DNA of 64,000 nucleotides from Salininema proteolyticum (GTDB taxonomy: Bacteria > Actinomycetota > Actinomycetes > Mycobacteriales > Micromonosporaceae). Each line of letters opens with the position of its first letter. The stretch's first letter is position 1. The notes under the pieces were generated by a model, which was given only the letters and a program-made list of their open reading frames with translations, did no database searches and was not told where the DNA came from. The stretch is taken from the NCBI RefSeq assembly GCF_042685645.1, contig NZ_JBHUNX010000001.1, positions 1-64,000 on the forward strand, in the 5' to 3' direction. The translations under genes were made by a program, and so were the position numbers. This document shows, in pieces, positions 1 to 9,021 of the stretch.

Positions 1-1410
1 CCCGCCAACGCGCAGCCGCTCGCCGAAGTGGCCGAGGCCGCGTCCGAAGACGTTGACGCCGCCGTCCGTGCCGCCAGGGAGGCCTTCGACGCCGGCCCCT
101 GGCGGAGCACCACGGCCGCCGAACGGGGGGACTACCTCCGCACGGTGGCGGACGGCCTCCAAGAACGGCGCGGTGAGCTGGGGCGGATCGAGTCCCTCGA
201 CACGGGCAAGACCGTCGCCGAGGCGGAGACCGACGTCGATGACATTACAAACGTGTTCCGCTATTACGCGGACATGGCCGACAAGGACGCCGGCCGCATG
301 GTCGACACCGGTGTTCCGAACTCGATCAGCCGTGTGGTCTACGAGCCGATCGGCGTGTGTTCGCTGATCGCGCCGTGGAACTATCCGCTGCTGCAGATGT
401 CGTGGAAGCTGGCGCCTGCTCTGGCGGCGGGTAACACCTGTGTCATCAAGCCTTCGGAGGTGACTCCGCTGGCGACGGTCGAGCTGGTGAAGATCATCGA
501 GGCGGCCGGGGTTCCGGCCGGGGTGGTGAACCTGGTGCTGGGCGACGGTCCGGGGGTGGGTGCGCCCATGACGTCCCATAAGGGTGTGGACATGGTGTCG
601 TTCACCGGGGGCCTGGAGACGGGTAAGCGGATCATGGCCACCGCCGCCGCAGACGTGAAGAACATCGCGCTGGAGCTGGGCGGGAAGAACCCGAACGTCG
701 TGTTCGCCGACGCCGACTTCGACACGGCGGTGGACTTCGCGCTGAACGCGGTGTTCTTCCATTCCGGGCAGGTCTGCTCGGCGGGCGCCCGCCTGATCAT
801 CGAGGAGTCCCTCAAGGACCGCTTCGTCGACGAGCTGGTCGAGCGTGCCGGGAAGATCAAGCTCGGACGCGGCCAGGACGAGGGCGTCGAGGTCGGCCCC
901 ATGGTCTCCGAACAGCACCGCGACAAGGTCGAGGGCTATATCCAGTCGGCCCTGGACGAGGGCGCCACACTGCGCTGCGGCGGCAAACGGCCCGAAGGGG
1001 ACCAGTACCGGGACGGCTATTTCCTGGAGCCGACCGTCTTCGACGACTGCACGAGGGAGATGACCATCGTGCGCGAGGAGGTCTTCGGGCCGGTGCTCTC
1101 GGTCGAGACGTTCACCTCGGAGGAGGAGGCGATAGCGCTGGCCAACGACACCGAGTACGGCCTGGCCGGCGGCGTGTGGACCTCGGACGCCTCGCGCGGC
1201 CAGCGGGTCGCCGGCGCGCTGCGCCACGGCACGGTGTGGATCAACGACTTCCACCCCTACGTCCCCCAGGCGGAGTGGGGCGGCTTCGGCAAGTCCGGCG
1301 TCGGACGCGAGCTGGGGCACCACGGGCTCGACGAGTACCGGGAGACCAAGCACATCTGGCAGAACACGGCCCCCGAACCCATGCGCTGGTTCCAGGGAGA
1401 GGAGAGGTAG
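1..1410 (+). CDS. betB: Betaine-aldehyde dehydrogenase, 5'-truncated by window start
   Basis: NAD(P)-dependent aldehyde dehydrogenase that would oxidise betaine aldehyde to glycine betaine, the second step of osmoprotectant synthesis from choline. The reading frame is open to base 1 (PANAQPLAEVAE before the first GTG at 28), so the true start lies upstream. Visible ALDH motifs are FTGGLETGK (cofactor loop), LELGGKNP (general-base Glu) and GQVCSAG (catalytic Cys). The C-terminal WINDFHPYVPQAEWGG stretch is typical of BetB-type enzymes rather than generic ALDHs. The next gene, choline dehydrogenase, follows after 4 nt, indicating one mRNA, and supports the substrate assignment. About 470 residues are visible, close to full length. 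Confidence 0.9.
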   Translation, partial: PANAQPLAEVAEAASEDVDAAVRAAREAFDAGPWRSTTAAERGDYLRTVADGLQERRGELGRIESLDTGKTVAEAETDVDDITNVFRYYADMADKDAGRMVDTGVPNSISRVVYEPIGVCSLIAPWNYPLLQMSWKLAPALAAGNTCVIKPSEVTPLATVELVKIIEAAGVPAGVVNLVLGDGPGVGAPMTSHKGVDMVSFTGGLETGKRIMATAAADVKNIALELGGKNPNVVFADADFDTAVDFALNAVFFHSGQVCSAGARLIIEESLKDRFVDELVERAGKIKLGRGQDEGVEVGPMVSEQHRDKVEGYIQSALDEGATLRCGGKRPEGDQYRDGYFLEPTVFDDCTREMTIVREEVFGPVLSVETFTSEEEAIALANDTEYGLAGGVWTSDASRGQRVAGALRHGTVWINDFHPYVPQAEWGGFGKSGVGRELGHHGLDEYRETKHIWQNTAPEPMRWFQGEER

Positions 1411-1414
1411 GCCC

Positions 1415-3079
1415 ATGACGGTCAAGAAGTACGACTACATCGTCGTCGGCGGAGGATCGGCCGGCTGCGTGCTGGCCAACCGGCTGTCGGAGGACCGGAC
1501 CAACACGGTCCTCATGCTGGAGGCGGGACGCGCGGACTGGATCTGGGACATCTTCATCCACATGCCGGCGGCGCTGACGCAGATCATCGGCAATCCGCTC
1601 TACGACTGGCGCTACGAGTCGGAGCCAGAGCCCTATATGGGCGGACGGCGCGTCTACCACGGCCGCGGGAAGGTGCTGGGCGGTTCCTCGTCGATCAACG
1701 GCATGATCTTCCAGCGCGGCAACCCGATGGACCTGGAGCGCTGGGCCTCCGACCCGGGCATGGAGACGTGGGACTACGCCCACTGCCTGCCCTACTACAA
1801 GCGCATGGAGAACTGCACCGTCGGCCCCGACGACTGGCGCAGCGACGAGGGCCCGCTCTGGCTGGAACGGGGGCAGGCGGCCAACCCGCTGTTCAAGGCG
1901 TTCCTGAACGCCGCACAGCAGGCCGGCTATCCGATCACGAAGGACGTCAACGGCTTCCAGCAGGAGGGCTTCCAGCACTTCGACCGGAACATCAAGAACG
2001 GCCGCCGCTGGTCGTCGGCGCGGGCCTACTACCACCCGGTCAAGCACCGTCCGAACCTCAAACTCAAGACCCTCTCGATGGTCACCAAGATCCTCATGAA
2101 GGGCAAGAAGGCCGTCGGGGTCCAGTTCCGGCAGGCGGGGGTCACGCACACGGTCCTCGCGGGCGAGGTCATCCTGGCCGGCGGTGCGATCAACACGCCG
2201 CAGCTGCTCCAGTTGTCGGGCATCGGCGATCCCGCGCACCTGGAGAGCGTGGGAGTCAAGGCCCGCCACGAGCTCAAGGGCGTCGGGCAGAACCTCCAGG
2301 ACCACCTGGAGGTCTACATCCAGCACGCCTGCTCCCAGCCGGTGAGCTACAACCCGATCTACAACCCGCTCTACTATCCGGTCATCGGCGCGCAATGGCT
2401 GTGGGGGCAGCGGGGTCCGGCGTCGACCAACCACTTCGAGGCCGGCGGCTTCGTGCGCGGCAACGACGTGGTCGACTACCCGAACCTCATGTTCCACTTC
2501 CTGCCGATCGCGGTCCGCTACGACGGCACCAAGGTCGACGCCAAGCACGGCTACCAGATCCATATCGGACCCATGTACTCCGACGTGCGCGGGGACCTCA
2601 AGATCAAGTCCGCCGACCCGAAGGAGAAGCCGGCGCTCCGGTTCAACTACCTGTCCACTCCCAACGACCGCAAGGAGTGGATCGAGGCGATCCGGGTCGG
2701 CCGGGAGATCATGGCGCAGGAGGCGTTCTCCGAGTACGACGACGGAGAACTCAGTCCGGGGCCCTCGGTCGAGACCGACGAGCAGATCCTCGACTGGGTC
2801 GCCGAGGACGCCGAGACCGCCTACCACCCCTCCTGCACCGCCAAGATGGGCGTGGGAGAGGACGCGGTGGTCGACCCGGCCTCCATGAAGGTCCACGGCC
2901 TCGAGGGCCTGCGCGTCGTCGACGCCTCCGCCATGCCGTATCTGACCAACGGGAACATCTACGCCCCGGTCATGATGCTCGCCGAGAAGGCCAGCGACCT
3001 CGTTCTCGGCAACACGCCGCTATCGGCCGACAAAGTGCCCTACTACCGGCACGACGCCTCGGCGCCCACGTCGCGATAA
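1415..3079 (+). CDS. betA: Choline dehydrogenase, GMC oxidoreductase family
   Basis: FAD-dependent oxidation of choline to betaine aldehyde. The 554-residue protein has the N-terminal FAD-binding GxGxxG (G12, G14, G17 in IVVGGGSAGC), the GMC signature HGRGKVLGGSSSINGM, a second GMC signature GAINTPQLLQLSGIGDP, and the C-terminal HPSCTAKMG and DASAMPYLTNGN motifs that carry the active-site His/Asn. The ATG at 1415 follows a GGAGAGGAGAGG ribosome-binding stretch and sits 4 nt behind betB. The length fits BetA of other bacteria. A large open frame on the opposite strand (1241-2896) is a GC-driven shadow. Confidence 0.93.
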   Translation: MTVKKYDYIVVGGGSAGCVLANRLSEDRTNTVLMLEAGRADWIWDIFIHMPAALTQIIGNPLYDWRYESEPEPYMGGRRVYHGRGKVLGGSSSINGMIFQRGNPMDLERWASDPGMETWDYAHCLPYYKRMENCTVGPDDWRSDEGPLWLERGQAANPLFKAFLNAAQQAGYPITKDVNGFQQEGFQHFDRNIKNGRRWSSARAYYHPVKHRPNLKLKTLSMVTKILMKGKKAVGVQFRQAGVTHTVLAGEVILAGGAINTPQLLQLSGIGDPAHLESVGVKARHELKGVGQNLQDHLEVYIQHACSQPVSYNPIYNPLYYPVIGAQWLWGQRGPASTNHFEAGGFVRGNDVVDYPNLMFHFLPIAVRYDGTKVDAKHGYQIHIGPMYSDVRGDLKIKSADPKEKPALRFNYLSTPNDRKEWIEAIRVGREIMAQEAFSEYDDGELSPGPSVETDEQILDWVAEDAETAYHPSCTAKMGVGEDAVVDPASMKVHGLEGLRVVDASAMPYLTNGNIYAPVMMLAEKASDLVLGNTPLSADKVPYYRHDASAPTSR

Positions 3080-3091
3080 AGGAGCCCGGCC

Positions 3092-5212
3092 ATGACCGAG
3101 ATCGACACGCGCTCCCAGGGGGAGGGCGAGAGCCCTCCCGGGGAGCAGTCCAAGCCAACAGTCCGACCGGCCGTCTTCTACGGGTCGGCCCTGCTCATCC
3201 TCGCCGTCAGCCTCTGGGCCATCGCCCTGCCGGACCGGGCGGCGGAGGTGCTCGGCTCGGTCGTGGGCTGGGTGTCCCACTACTTCGGCTGGTACTACTT
3301 CCTGACCGGGACGCTGATCGTCATCTTCGTCCTCGTCCTGGCCCTGTCGAAGTTCGGGAAGGTGAAGCTGGGGCCCGACCACGCCACGCCCGACTTCAGC
3401 GTCTTCGCCTGGGCGGCCATGCTCTTCGCCGCGGGCATCGGCATCGACCTCATGTTCTTCTCAGTGGCCGAGCCGGTCACGCAGTACCTCCTGCCGCCGA
3501 CGGGCGAGGGGGAGACGACCGAGGCGGCGCGCCAGGCGATCGTCTGGACGCTGTTCCACTACGGCCTCACCGGTTGGGCGATGTACACGCTCATGGGCAT
3601 GACCCTGGCGTACTTCTCCTTCCGCCACCAGCTGCCGTTGACGATCCGCTCGGCGCTCTACCCGATCTTCGGTAAACGAGTCGAGGGCCGCCTGGGTGAC
3701 GCGGTGGATATCGCGGCGGTCCTCGGCACCGTCTTCGGCGTGGCCGTCAGCCTCGGCATCGGCGTCGTCCAGCTCAACTTCGGCCTGCACTTCATGTTCG
3801 ACATGCCGCAGAACGTCGCCATGCAGGTGGCGCTCATCGCCTTGGCCGTCAGCATCGCCACGATCTCCGCCGTCGCGGGCATCGACAAGGGCATTCGCCG
3901 CCTCTCGGAGCTCAACGTCATCCTCGCCATCGGCCTGATGCTGTACATGCTCTTCGCCGAGGGCGCGGTCGAGACGCTCAACAAGCTCGTCCTGAACGTC
4001 GGCGACTACATCTCGCGGTTCGTGTTCCTGACCATGGACACCATGGCCTACGACCAGCCGACCGAGTGGCTCAACGCCTGGACGCTGTTCTTCTGGGCCT
4101 GGTGGATCGCCTGGGCGCCGTTCGTCGGCCTGTTCCTCGCCAAGATCTCGCGCGGACGCACCATCCGCCAGTTCGTCGGCGCGGCCATGGTCATCCCGTT
4201 CCTGTTCACGCTCCTGTTCCTGGCGGTGTTCGGCAACGCGGCGCTCTCGCGGGTCATGGGCGGCGACACCGAGTTCGGCGACCTCACCGTCAACTTCCCC
4301 GAACAGGGGTTCTACACGCTGTTGGACGACTATCCGGGCGTCATGTTCGTGGCGGGCCTGGCCACCTTCGTCGGCATGCTCTTCTACGTCACCTCGGCGG
4401 ACTCCGCGGCGATCGTGCTGGGCAACTTCACCTCCGACATCAAGGAGCCGACCCAGGACCCCAACCGGTGGATGCGCATCTTCTGGTCCGTCCTGCTCGG
4501 CCTGATCACCATGGCGATGCTCCTGGTGGACGGGGTCACGGCGCTGCAGAACGCCACGATCATCATGGGCCTGCCGTTCTCGTTCGTCCTCTACCTGGTC
4601 GCTTACGGACTGTGGAAGGCGCTGCGGGTCGAGTCGATGCGTGTGGAGGCGAAGAGGGCCTCGCTGCAGGGGTCGCTCTCGGAGCGCTCGCGCGGAGACG
4701 TGCGGGGCGTGGCGCGGACCTGGAGGCAGCGCATCTCGCGCGCCATGAGCTATCCGACCAAGGCGCAGGTGCGCCGCTACATCCAGGCGACGGCGGTGCC
4801 GGCCTTCCAGCAGGTCTCGCAGGAGCTGCAGGAGAGCGGCGTGGAGACCTACCTGAGGCAGACCGAGTTGGAGGCCTCCGGGCTGCCCTACCTGGAACTG
4901 CAGGTGGACATGGGGGAGGAGCAGCACTTCGAGTACGCGCTGCAGCCCGAGTCCGCCAAGATGCCGGCCTTCGCCATGGGGGTGGTCTCGGAGACCGAGG
5001 AGTACTGGCGCCTGGAGGTGCACCTCGCGGAGGGAAACCAGGGCTACGACGTCATGGGCTACACGACGACGCAGCTGATCAGCGACATCCTCGACCACTA
5101 CGAGCACCACCTGGAGTTCCTGCGCATCAGCCGTGAGACGCCCGGGTTCAACCCGCTGCCGCAGGACACGACCTTCGGTGAGCCGGACCTTCCGGAGGAG
5201 GGGAAGCACTGA
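3092..5212 (+). CDS. betT: BCCT family choline/betaine transporter with long C-terminal domain
   Basis: Secondary transporter of the betaine/choline/carnitine family, most likely importing choline for the two upstream enzymes. The 706 residues contain about twelve membrane segments (roughly residues 25-510) with the BCCT tryptophan-rich motif WAWWIAWAPFVGLF, followed by a soluble tail of about 190 residues. Such a long hydrophilic tail is characteristic of BetT-type osmosensing members and is absent from short BCCT proteins. AAGGAG precedes the ATG, 12 nt after betA. The set betB-betA-betT therefore couples uptake to conversion. No BetI repressor is visible, but the operon start is outside the window. 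Confidence 0.92.
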   Translation: MTEIDTRSQGEGESPPGEQSKPTVRPAVFYGSALLILAVSLWAIALPDRAAEVLGSVVGWVSHYFGWYYFLTGTLIVIFVLVLALSKFGKVKLGPDHATPDFSVFAWAAMLFAAGIGIDLMFFSVAEPVTQYLLPPTGEGETTEAARQAIVWTLFHYGLTGWAMYTLMGMTLAYFSFRHQLPLTIRSALYPIFGKRVEGRLGDAVDIAAVLGTVFGVAVSLGIGVVQLNFGLHFMFDMPQNVAMQVALIALAVSIATISAVAGIDKGIRRLSELNVILAIGLMLYMLFAEGAVETLNKLVLNVGDYISRFVFLTMDTMAYDQPTEWLNAWTLFFWAWWIAWAPFVGLFLAKISRGRTIRQFVGAAMVIPFLFTLLFLAVFGNAALSRVMGGDTEFGDLTVNFPEQGFYTLLDDYPGVMFVAGLATFVGMLFYVTSADSAAIVLGNFTSDIKEPTQDPNRWMRIFWSVLLGLITMAMLLVDGVTALQNATIIMGLPFSFVLYLVAYGLWKALRVESMRVEAKRASLQGSLSERSRGDVRGVARTWRQRISRAMSYPTKAQVRRYIQATAVPAFQQVSQELQESGVETYLRQTELEASGLPYLELQVDMGEEQHFEYALQPESAKMPAFAMGVVSETEEYWRLEVHLAEGNQGYDVMGYTTTQLISDILDHYEHHLEFLRISRETPGFNPLPQDTTFGEPDLPEEGKH

Positions 5213-5230
5213 CGAGGAGGCGGAGACAGA

Positions 5231-5256
5231 GGGGCCCGGTTCGCCGGGCCCCTTCT
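5231..5256. terminator. Hairpin terminator after betBA-betT
   Basis: Perfect 9-bp stem GGGGCCCGG / CCGGGCCCC with a TTCG tetraloop (5231-5252), then TTCT on the plus strand. It lies 18 nt after the betT stop and between convergent genes, so it could serve both strands. Confidence 0.75.
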
Positions 5257-5318
5257 CCGTGCCGACGGCCGTCCGCCCGCGTCGACGCTCCGCGCGGCGC
5301 CGATGGTAAACATTCAAC

Positions 5319-5690
5319 TCAGGCCCGGGCGAGCGCCCGGCGGCGGTGGAGGACGATGCCGCCGACCCAGGAGGTGATGATGGCCAGCCCGGTCAGCACC
5401 CGGATCAGGGGAACGGCGCTCTCGGGGTAGACGACGCCCTCGATGTAGGTGGCCATGAAGCCCGCCGGCTCCAGCGGATCCTGGCCGGCCCTCTCGCGGA
5501 GGTGGTTCTCCAGCGGGGTGAGGGGGCAGGTGAAGTCCCAGGTGACGATGGCCAGCGCGTAGATCGTGGCGGGGACGTGCAGGAACCAGGTCTTCGGCCA
5601 CTTCCAGGCGAGGAATCCGCCCAGCGGGACGTAGACGACGAAGGCGAAGTGGACGGCCATGACGATGTCGGCCAGGACGGCGTCGGCCAC
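5319..5690 (-). CDS. DUF2784 family membrane protein
   Basis: A 123-residue protein with about four hydrophobic segments, matching the DUF2784 pattern: short N-terminal helix with HFAFVVYVPLGGFLAWKWP, then WDFTCPLTPLENHLRE and a C-terminal helix ending in Arg-rich HRRRALARA. The family has no established function; the conserved CPLT-xxEN motif suggests a membrane enzyme or cofactor binder, but that is conjecture. The start is GTG at 5690 with a GAGAGGGGG ribosome-binding sequence. It is transcribed convergently with betT and appears monocistronic. Confidence 0.8.
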   Translation of the reverse strand: MADAVLADIVMAVHFAFVVYVPLGGFLAWKWPKTWFLHVPATIYALAIVTWDFTCPLTPLENHLRERAGQDPLEPAGFMATYIEGVVYPESAVPLIRVLTGLAIITSWVGGIVLHRRRALARA

Positions 5691-5766
5691 GGGAACCCCC
5701 TCTCGGCGGCGTGGCCCTATTATCGCCCGCCGCCGGAGAGATTTCCAGGAGACCGTTGAGGATTCC

Positions 5767-6825
5767 TTACCAAACGGCCAGTTCTTTGGCCTCGGCGATG
5801 GTGCGCGTCCCCGACAGGGACATCGCGTCGAGGAGCTCGGCCTCGAGGATCCCGAGCACCTGCGAGACGCCGTCGGCGCCCGCGACGGCGAGCCCCCACA
5901 GTGCCGGGCGCCCGATGAAGACGGAGTCGGCTCCCCTGGCGAGCGCCAGCAGGACGTCGCGTCCGGAGCGGACGCCGCTGTCGAGGACGAGTTCCAGGTC
6001 CGGGCCGACCGCCTCGCGGATGAGCGGGAGGACCTCCAGGCTCGTGACCGCCTGGTCGAGTTGGCGGCCGCCGTGGTTGGAGACGACGATGCCGTCGGCC
6101 CCGTGCTCGACGGCGGCCCGCGCGTCGTCGGGGTGCAGGAGGCCCTTGATGACCAGCGGCAGGGAGCAGTGCTCCTTGATCCATTCGAGGTCGTCCCAGT
6201 TGAGGGAGGTGTCGAAGGTCAGGTCCACCGAGTCGCGCAGGCTTTCGGCCGCCTCGTCGTCCTCCGAGACGATGTTGGCCGGGTAGACGTCGTCGGGCAG
6301 TCGGAAGCCGTTGCGGACGTCCCTCAGGCGGTGGCCGAGGGGCGGGGCGTCAACGGTGAGGATCACCGCTCGGCAGCCGAAGGTCTCGGCGCCGGCGAGC
6401 ATCTCGGCCATGAGGCCGCGGTCGCGCAGCCAGTAGAGCTGGAAGAAGAACTGTCCTCCGTGCTCGACGACCTTGGCCATCTCGATGCTGCTGAGGGTCG
6501 CCAGGCTGAAGGGGATGTCGTTGCGTGCGGCGGCGCGGGCCGTGGCGATCTCGCCCTCGGGGTGGAAGAGCCGTTGCAGGGCCATGGGGGCGATGGCGAA
6601 GGGTTTGCCCGATTCGGCGCCGAGGATGGTCGTGCGCGTGTCTATCGAGGAGGTCTCGCGCAGCATTCGGGGGAGGATGCGCCGTTCTTCGAAGACGCTG
6701 GTGTTGGCCCGGACGGTGATCTCGTCGCCGGAGCCGCCGGTGATGTAGTCCCAGGCGGGTTCGGAGATCGCGTGGCGCGAGGCCTCCTGGAAGTCGGCGA
6801 CGGTGACGAGGTGGTCCGGCTGCAT
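5767..6825 (-). CDS. FMN-dependent alpha-hydroxy-acid oxidase/dehydrogenase (lactate-oxidase type)
   Basis: A TIM-barrel flavoprotein of 352 residues that oxidises an L-2-hydroxy acid (lactate, glycolate or mandelate class) to the 2-keto acid. The FMN/substrate motif VVSNHGGRQLD carries the catalytic His and the substrate-binding Arg; LVIKGLLHPDDA supplies the FMN-binding Lys; DSGVRSGRDVL and IGRPALWGL bind the phosphate. The ATG at 6825 is preferred because GGGAGAG lies 7 nt upstream; an in-frame ATG at 6840 would overlap that site. An MFS permease lies upstream on the same strand (gap 80 nt) and could carry the organic acid. Substrate is not determinable from the sequence. Confidence 0.85.
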   Translation of the reverse strand: MQPDHLVTVADFQEASRHAISEPAWDYITGGSGDEITVRANTSVFEERRILPRMLRETSSIDTRTTILGAESGKPFAIAPMALQRLFHPEGEIATARAAARNDIPFSLATLSSIEMAKVVEHGGQFFFQLYWLRDRGLMAEMLAGAETFGCRAVILTVDAPPLGHRLRDVRNGFRLPDDVYPANIVSEDDEAAESLRDSVDLTFDTSLNWDDLEWIKEHCSLPLVIKGLLHPDDARAAVEHGADGIVVSNHGGRQLDQAVTSLEVLPLIREAVGPDLELVLDSGVRSGRDVLLALARGADSVFIGRPALWGLAVAGADGVSQVLGILEAELLDAMSLSGTRTIAEAKELAVW

Positions 6826-6905
6826 GTCTCTCTCCCTCATGGTGCGGTGTCCCTGTGCCTTACAGCATAGGCCTCCGTCGCCACCGGGGCGTCCTCCGGC
6901 GGGGT

Positions 6906-8144
6906 TCAGGAGCGGGCGGGCTCGGGTCGCGGGTGCAGGTCGCGGCAGTGGGTCTCCGTGGTGCGGAGGGAGGTGGCGAGGCCGATGGCGCTGAGGGCCA
7001 GCGGCAGTGCCAGGGCGGTTCGGTAGTCGGCGAGGTCGGGTGAGTCGCCTCCGGCGGCGTCGAGGACTCTGCCGAAGAGCGGTTGCAGGACGGCGGTGGC
7101 GCCGAAGACGCCGGCATTGACCAGTGCCAGGGCCTTGCCCGCGGCGGTGCCGGGCGCGAGTTCCTTGACGGCGGCGAAGGAGACGGTGACCTGTGAGGCG
7201 GCCAGTCCGACGAGGCCGTAGAGGAGGAGGCCGGAGGGGCCGGGGCTCCAGGGCGCCGCGGCGAGTGCGGCCCAGCCCGCGACGGCCGCGGCGGAGGTGC
7301 CGACGAGGAAGGGTTTGCGGCGGCCCGCCTTGTCGGAGGCGATGCCGATGAGGAGGGAGCCGAGTCCGTAGAGGGTCAGGGCGACGGTGGAGTAAACGGC
7401 CGCGGTGGAGGTGGCGAGGCCGAAGCCGTCGCCGAGGAGCGGTGTGCCCCATAGCCCGGAGAAGGAGTAGAAGGTGGCGTTGGTGCCGATGGTGCACCAG
7501 AAGACGGGCCAGAGGCCTTTCCTTCCGGCGAGCGCGCTCAGTCCCTCTCTCGGTGGCCTTGCGGCGGTGTCGGGGGTCTGGTCGCGGACGGCGGCGACGC
7601 TCGCCAGGGCGAGTGCGGTCGAGAGGGCGGCGGCGCCGAGGAAGACCGCGCGCCAGGAGAAGTGCTCCAGGAGGATGGCCGAGGGGCTGCCGGCCGCGAC
7701 GCTGCCGATGTTGGCGAGGAGCATGGTCAGGCCGGTGACGAGTCCGTAGTGGCGGGGCTCGAACCGGGCGGCGTTGTACTTCATGGCGGCCACGAAGACC
7801 GCCGACATGCCGAGTCCGGTGAGGATCGGGCCGAGTGAGGCCTGGAGGAAGCCGTCGGCGGTGGCGAGGGAGAGGGCTCCGGCGGCGGCGATCGCCGAGC
7901 CGGCCGCCGCGGATCGGCGTGCTCCCCATCGGTCGACGGCTGTTCCGGCGGGTATCTGGGCGGCGGTGTAGACCCAGAAGTGCCAGGAGGCGAGTGCTCC
8001 CAGCGCGGTGGCGGAGGTGCCGAGGTCGCGGCCGAGCTCCTCGGCGAAGGTGGCCGGGGAGAAGCGGTAGAAGAAGCCGGTGAGGAAGCAGGCGGTCAGG
8101 ACGGCGTATCCGGCCCAGAGCCCGGTGCGGGGGCGGTGGGGCAT
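6906..8144 (-). CDS. MFS transporter
   Basis: A 412-residue major-facilitator permease with about twelve hydrophobic segments and the loop 2-3 motif DRWGARRSAAAG (motif A-like), repeated as SDKAGRRKPF in the second half. The ATG at 8144 begins MPHRPRTGLWAGY; an upstream in-frame extension toward 8486 overlaps the preceding gene and is rejected. It starts 8 nt after the stop of the upstream anchored protein and lies upstream of the hydroxy-acid oxidase, so a single transcript is possible. The Shine-Dalgarno is weak. A 2-hydroxy-acid substrate is inferred only from context. Confidence 0.85.
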   Translation of the reverse strand: MPHRPRTGLWAGYAVLTACFLTGFFYRFSPATFAEELGRDLGTSATALGALASWHFWVYTAAQIPAGTAVDRWGARRSAAAGSAIAAAGALSLATADGFLQASLGPILTGLGMSAVFVAAMKYNAARFEPRHYGLVTGLTMLLANIGSVAAGSPSAILLEHFSWRAVFLGAAALSTALALASVAAVRDQTPDTAARPPREGLSALAGRKGLWPVFWCTIGTNATFYSFSGLWGTPLLGDGFGLATSTAAVYSTVALTLYGLGSLLIGIASDKAGRRKPFLVGTSAAAVAGWAALAAAPWSPGPSGLLLYGLVGLAASQVTVSFAAVKELAPGTAAGKALALVNAGVFGATAVLQPLFGRVLDAAGGDSPDLADYRTALALPLALSAIGLATSLRTTETHCRDLHPRPEPARS

Positions 8145-8152
8145 GGGTTGTC

Positions 8153-8869
8153 TCAGTCGGTTTGTGCGACTTCGTCGTAGCGGCGTTCGATCTCTTGGAG
8201 GGCGGTGGCGGCGGCGTTCTCCGCTTCGTCGCGGGCGTTGCTCTTGCGGCCGTCGAGGTACGCGGAGTAGGTGACCGGTCCGTCGGCGAGGAGGAGTTCG
8301 GTGGTGGTGTCGAGGTGTCCGAGGAAGCCGGTCTTGCCGTCGGACTCTCGGTCGGAGAGGGCGGGGTCTTCGTAGGTCTCCCAGGTGTCGCGGGTGCGTT
8401 CGGCGTGTGCGGCGGCGGCCTCGTCGTCGGCCCAGCCGGTGACGGTGACGTCGATGTAGGTGGATCCGGGGCCGTAGTAGCCGCATTTCAGTTCGGCCAT
8501 GAGGCCTCGGTCGTCGGGGGTGTCGAGGGTATAGCCGCTTTGGGCGTCGCCGGCGGGCTGGAGGCCGCGGTCGCCTTTGGCGGAGGTGCCGAAGTACTGT
8601 ACGACGGCGGTGAGTTCGAGGCGCTCGCAGGTGTCGGCGGTGTAGAAGTTCGGGGGAGGGGTGTAGTCGGAGAGGTCGTCCGAGTCGGGGTCGCGGTCCT
8701 CGGGGTCGGGGGAGGCGTCGGGGGCGTCCGGGGGTTGCGGCATGCTTCCGGCGTCCTCTTCTCCGGTGCCGCGGAGGAAGAGGAGGGCGAGGCCGGCGAT
8801 GGCCAGTGTCGCGATGACGGCGATGGCGATGGCGGCGGGGCTCTTCGCGGACGTGGAGGCGCGGTCCAT
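8153..8869 (-). CDS. Membrane-anchored hypothetical protein
   Basis: A 238-residue protein of unknown function. Residues about 12-32 form one transmembrane helix (AIAIAVIATLAIAGLALLFL), followed by a Pro/Asp/Glu-rich linker (about 38-68) and a folded extracytoplasmic domain with two cysteines (TCERLE and LKCGYYG) that could form a disulfide. Actinobacterial sensor or cell-wall proteins often have this layout. The ATG at 8869 has AAGGA 9 nt upstream; more distal ATG codons lack such a site. It is the first gene of the group that runs into the MFS permease. Confidence 0.65.
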   Translation of the reverse strand: MDRASTSAKSPAAIAIAVIATLAIAGLALLFLRGTGEEDAGSMPQPPDAPDASPDPEDRDPDSDDLSDYTPPPNFYTADTCERLELTAVVQYFGTSAKGDRGLQPAGDAQSGYTLDTPDDRGLMAELKCGYYGPGSTYIDVTVTGWADDEAAAAHAERTRDTWETYEDPALSDRESDGKTGFLGHLDTTTELLLADGPVTYSAYLDGRKSNARDEAENAAATALQEIERRYDEVAQTD

Positions 8870-9021
8870 GCGGTCGGTCCTTCGGGGGAGGGGACGGGGG
8901 CCTTCCATGGTAGCCGTCGTCGGGCCCGGCCGCCTCGTCCGCGCCCTGTGGCGTCCATCCACGGCCGAGGCGGTTCCGTATCGCCGTGGGACGCGGTTCT
9001 CTTCTCTCGGAGGCGGTCGGC

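Noticed and set aside
1241..2896. 551-codon minus-strand frame opposite betA
   Set aside because: Shadow of betA with no domains.
6826..8486. In-frame N-terminal extensions of the hydroxy-acid oxidase and MFS genes
   Set aside because: They translate the opposite or neighbouring genes as Arg/Pro-rich sequence; internal starts match the family N-termini.
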